Shown here in pieces: positions 6,448 to 6,784 of a stretch of DNA of 6,784 nucleotides (positions are counted from its first letter, which is position 1; the number at the start of each line of letters is the position of its first letter). Origin of the DNA: Lachnospiraceae bacterium (GTDB lineage Bacteria > Bacillota > Clostridia > Lachnospirales > Lachnospiraceae); NCBI GenBank assembly GCA_017476305.1, contig JAFVAA010000311.1, positions 1 through 6,784 on the forward strand, given 5' to 3'. The position numbers and the translations under genes were made by a program. The notes below the pieces were generated by a model. That model searched no databases. It worked only from the letters and a program-made list of their open reading frames with translations, and was not told where the DNA came from.

Positions 6448-6552
6448 GGTCAAAAATTTTTTCTTGTAAAAGTTCGTTTTTTCATACGAAATGAACTGCT
6501 GTGTGAAGTGTGACTTTATTTATTTTGGTTCTTATTTTGCATTTTTTTACTG

Positions 6553-6581
6553 TTGTATTATCGTGAAATTACATGTATAAT
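6553..6581 (+). promoter_or_regulatory. Probable promoter of the gene at the right edge
   Basis: TTGTAT (6553-6558) and a perfect TATAAT (6576-6581) are separated by 17 bp. Transcription would start near 6588, giving a leader of about 187 nt before the ATG at 6775, with the palindromic unit in its middle. Confidence 0.6.
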
Positions 6582-6627
6582 GCAAAAGTGGGAGGTTTAA
6601 AGGGGATGGAGTGAATTTGTATAAGGT

Positions 6628-6709
6628 TGAACGGAATCAATGTCATTTAGTTAAGCATTACTTCCTGTAGCTACATTATGGCTAAACTAAATGACATTGT
6701 GAACGGAAT
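6628..6709. mobile_element. Candidate 62-bp miniature insertion element with 10-bp target-site duplication
   Basis: Positions 6638-6656 and 6681-6699 are 19-nt inverted arms with one mismatch, starting CAATGTCATTTAGTT on the outside, around a 24-nt loop that contains the palindrome TGTAGCTACA. Immediately outside, with no gap on either side, TGAACGGAAT occurs at 6628-6637 and 6700-6709. Inverted ends abutting identical 10-bp direct repeats are the signature of a transposed unit; duplications of about 10-12 bp are known for IS4/IS231-type elements. It is too short to encode anything, so it would be non-autonomous. The alternative is a regulatory stem-loop within a locally repetitive leader, since ACGGAAT also occurs at 6732-6738. 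Confidence 0.6.
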
Positions 6710-6774
6710 AGGTTTTAAAGGAATAGGGTGTAACGGAATCGAGTGAAAAGAGACAGGGATTAAAGGAGGCAGCT

Positions 6775-6784
6775 ATGCGTGTAG
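6775..6784 (+). CDS. Start of a gene running off the right edge (first three codons)
   Basis: ATG CGT GTA (Met-Arg-Val) follows a consensus AAGGAGG at 6763-6769 with 5 nt spacing, and a promoter lies upstream at 6553-6581. Nothing can be said about the product. Confidence 0.6.

Larger units (their letters stand above)
6448..6774. other. Intergenic and leader region before the right-edge gene
   Basis: No protein-coding gene of ordinary size is supported in these 327 bases. The first 100 are AT-rich with nothing recognisable. Then come a promoter (6553-6581), a purine-rich stretch with GGGAGG (6590-6595), a 62-bp palindromic unit between direct repeats (6628-6709), further ACGGAAT copies (the last at 6732-6738) and a Shine-Dalgarno at 6763-6769. 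Confidence 0.65.

Noticed and set aside
6046..6453. Met-rich plus-strand frame and His/Ser-rich minus-strand frames over the acidic tail
   Set aside because: They are other-frame readings of the GAT-rich tandem repeats, which explains their low-complexity composition.

Overview
The window looks like chromosomal DNA of a low-to-mid GC Gram-positive, most likely a clostridial gut bacterium of the Lachnospiraceae type. This is inferred from strong GGAGG-type ribosome binding sites, AT-rich promoters, a clostridial-style acetolactate synthase with a cysteine-rich insert, an RsmF-like methyltransferase, a DUF4867-type protein and a secreted Big2 (bacterial Ig-like) protein. No taxonomic search could be run.

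Layout, left to right. Positions 1-203 hold the lysine-rich end of a gene that begins outside the window. Positions 412-2880 are an ilvB-ilvN pair (acetolactate synthase, first common step of branched-chain amino acid synthesis). The catalytic-subunit gene is full length and otherwise well conserved, but an in-frame TGA at codon 120 replaces an expected glycine codon, so as written it is a broken gene. Between ilvB and ilvN lies a highly structured palindromic repeat bounded by 12-bp direct repeats. Convergent to this pair, on the minus strand, are an RsmF-like 16S rRNA m5C methyltransferase (2916-4340) and a small cupin-like DUF4867-type protein (4437-5075). The flanks of the DUF4867-type gene carry several copies of the motif ACAGTTCCTAA. 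Divergent from it, behind a good sigma-A-type promoter, is a secreted two-domain Big2 protein with a basic first half and a roughly 100-residue Asp/Glu tail (5400-6356), closed by an intrinsic terminator.

The last 330 bases contain a promoter, a long leader with a 62-bp palindromic unit flanked by perfect 10-bp direct repeats (a candidate miniature insertion element), and the ribosome binding site and first three codons of a gene that runs off the window.

The genes do not form one system: this is an ordinary housekeeping region decorated with small repeats. The points most worth a second look are the ilvB nonsense codon, the two insertion-like palindromes, the repeated motif around the DUF4867-type gene, and the charge-polarised secreted protein.
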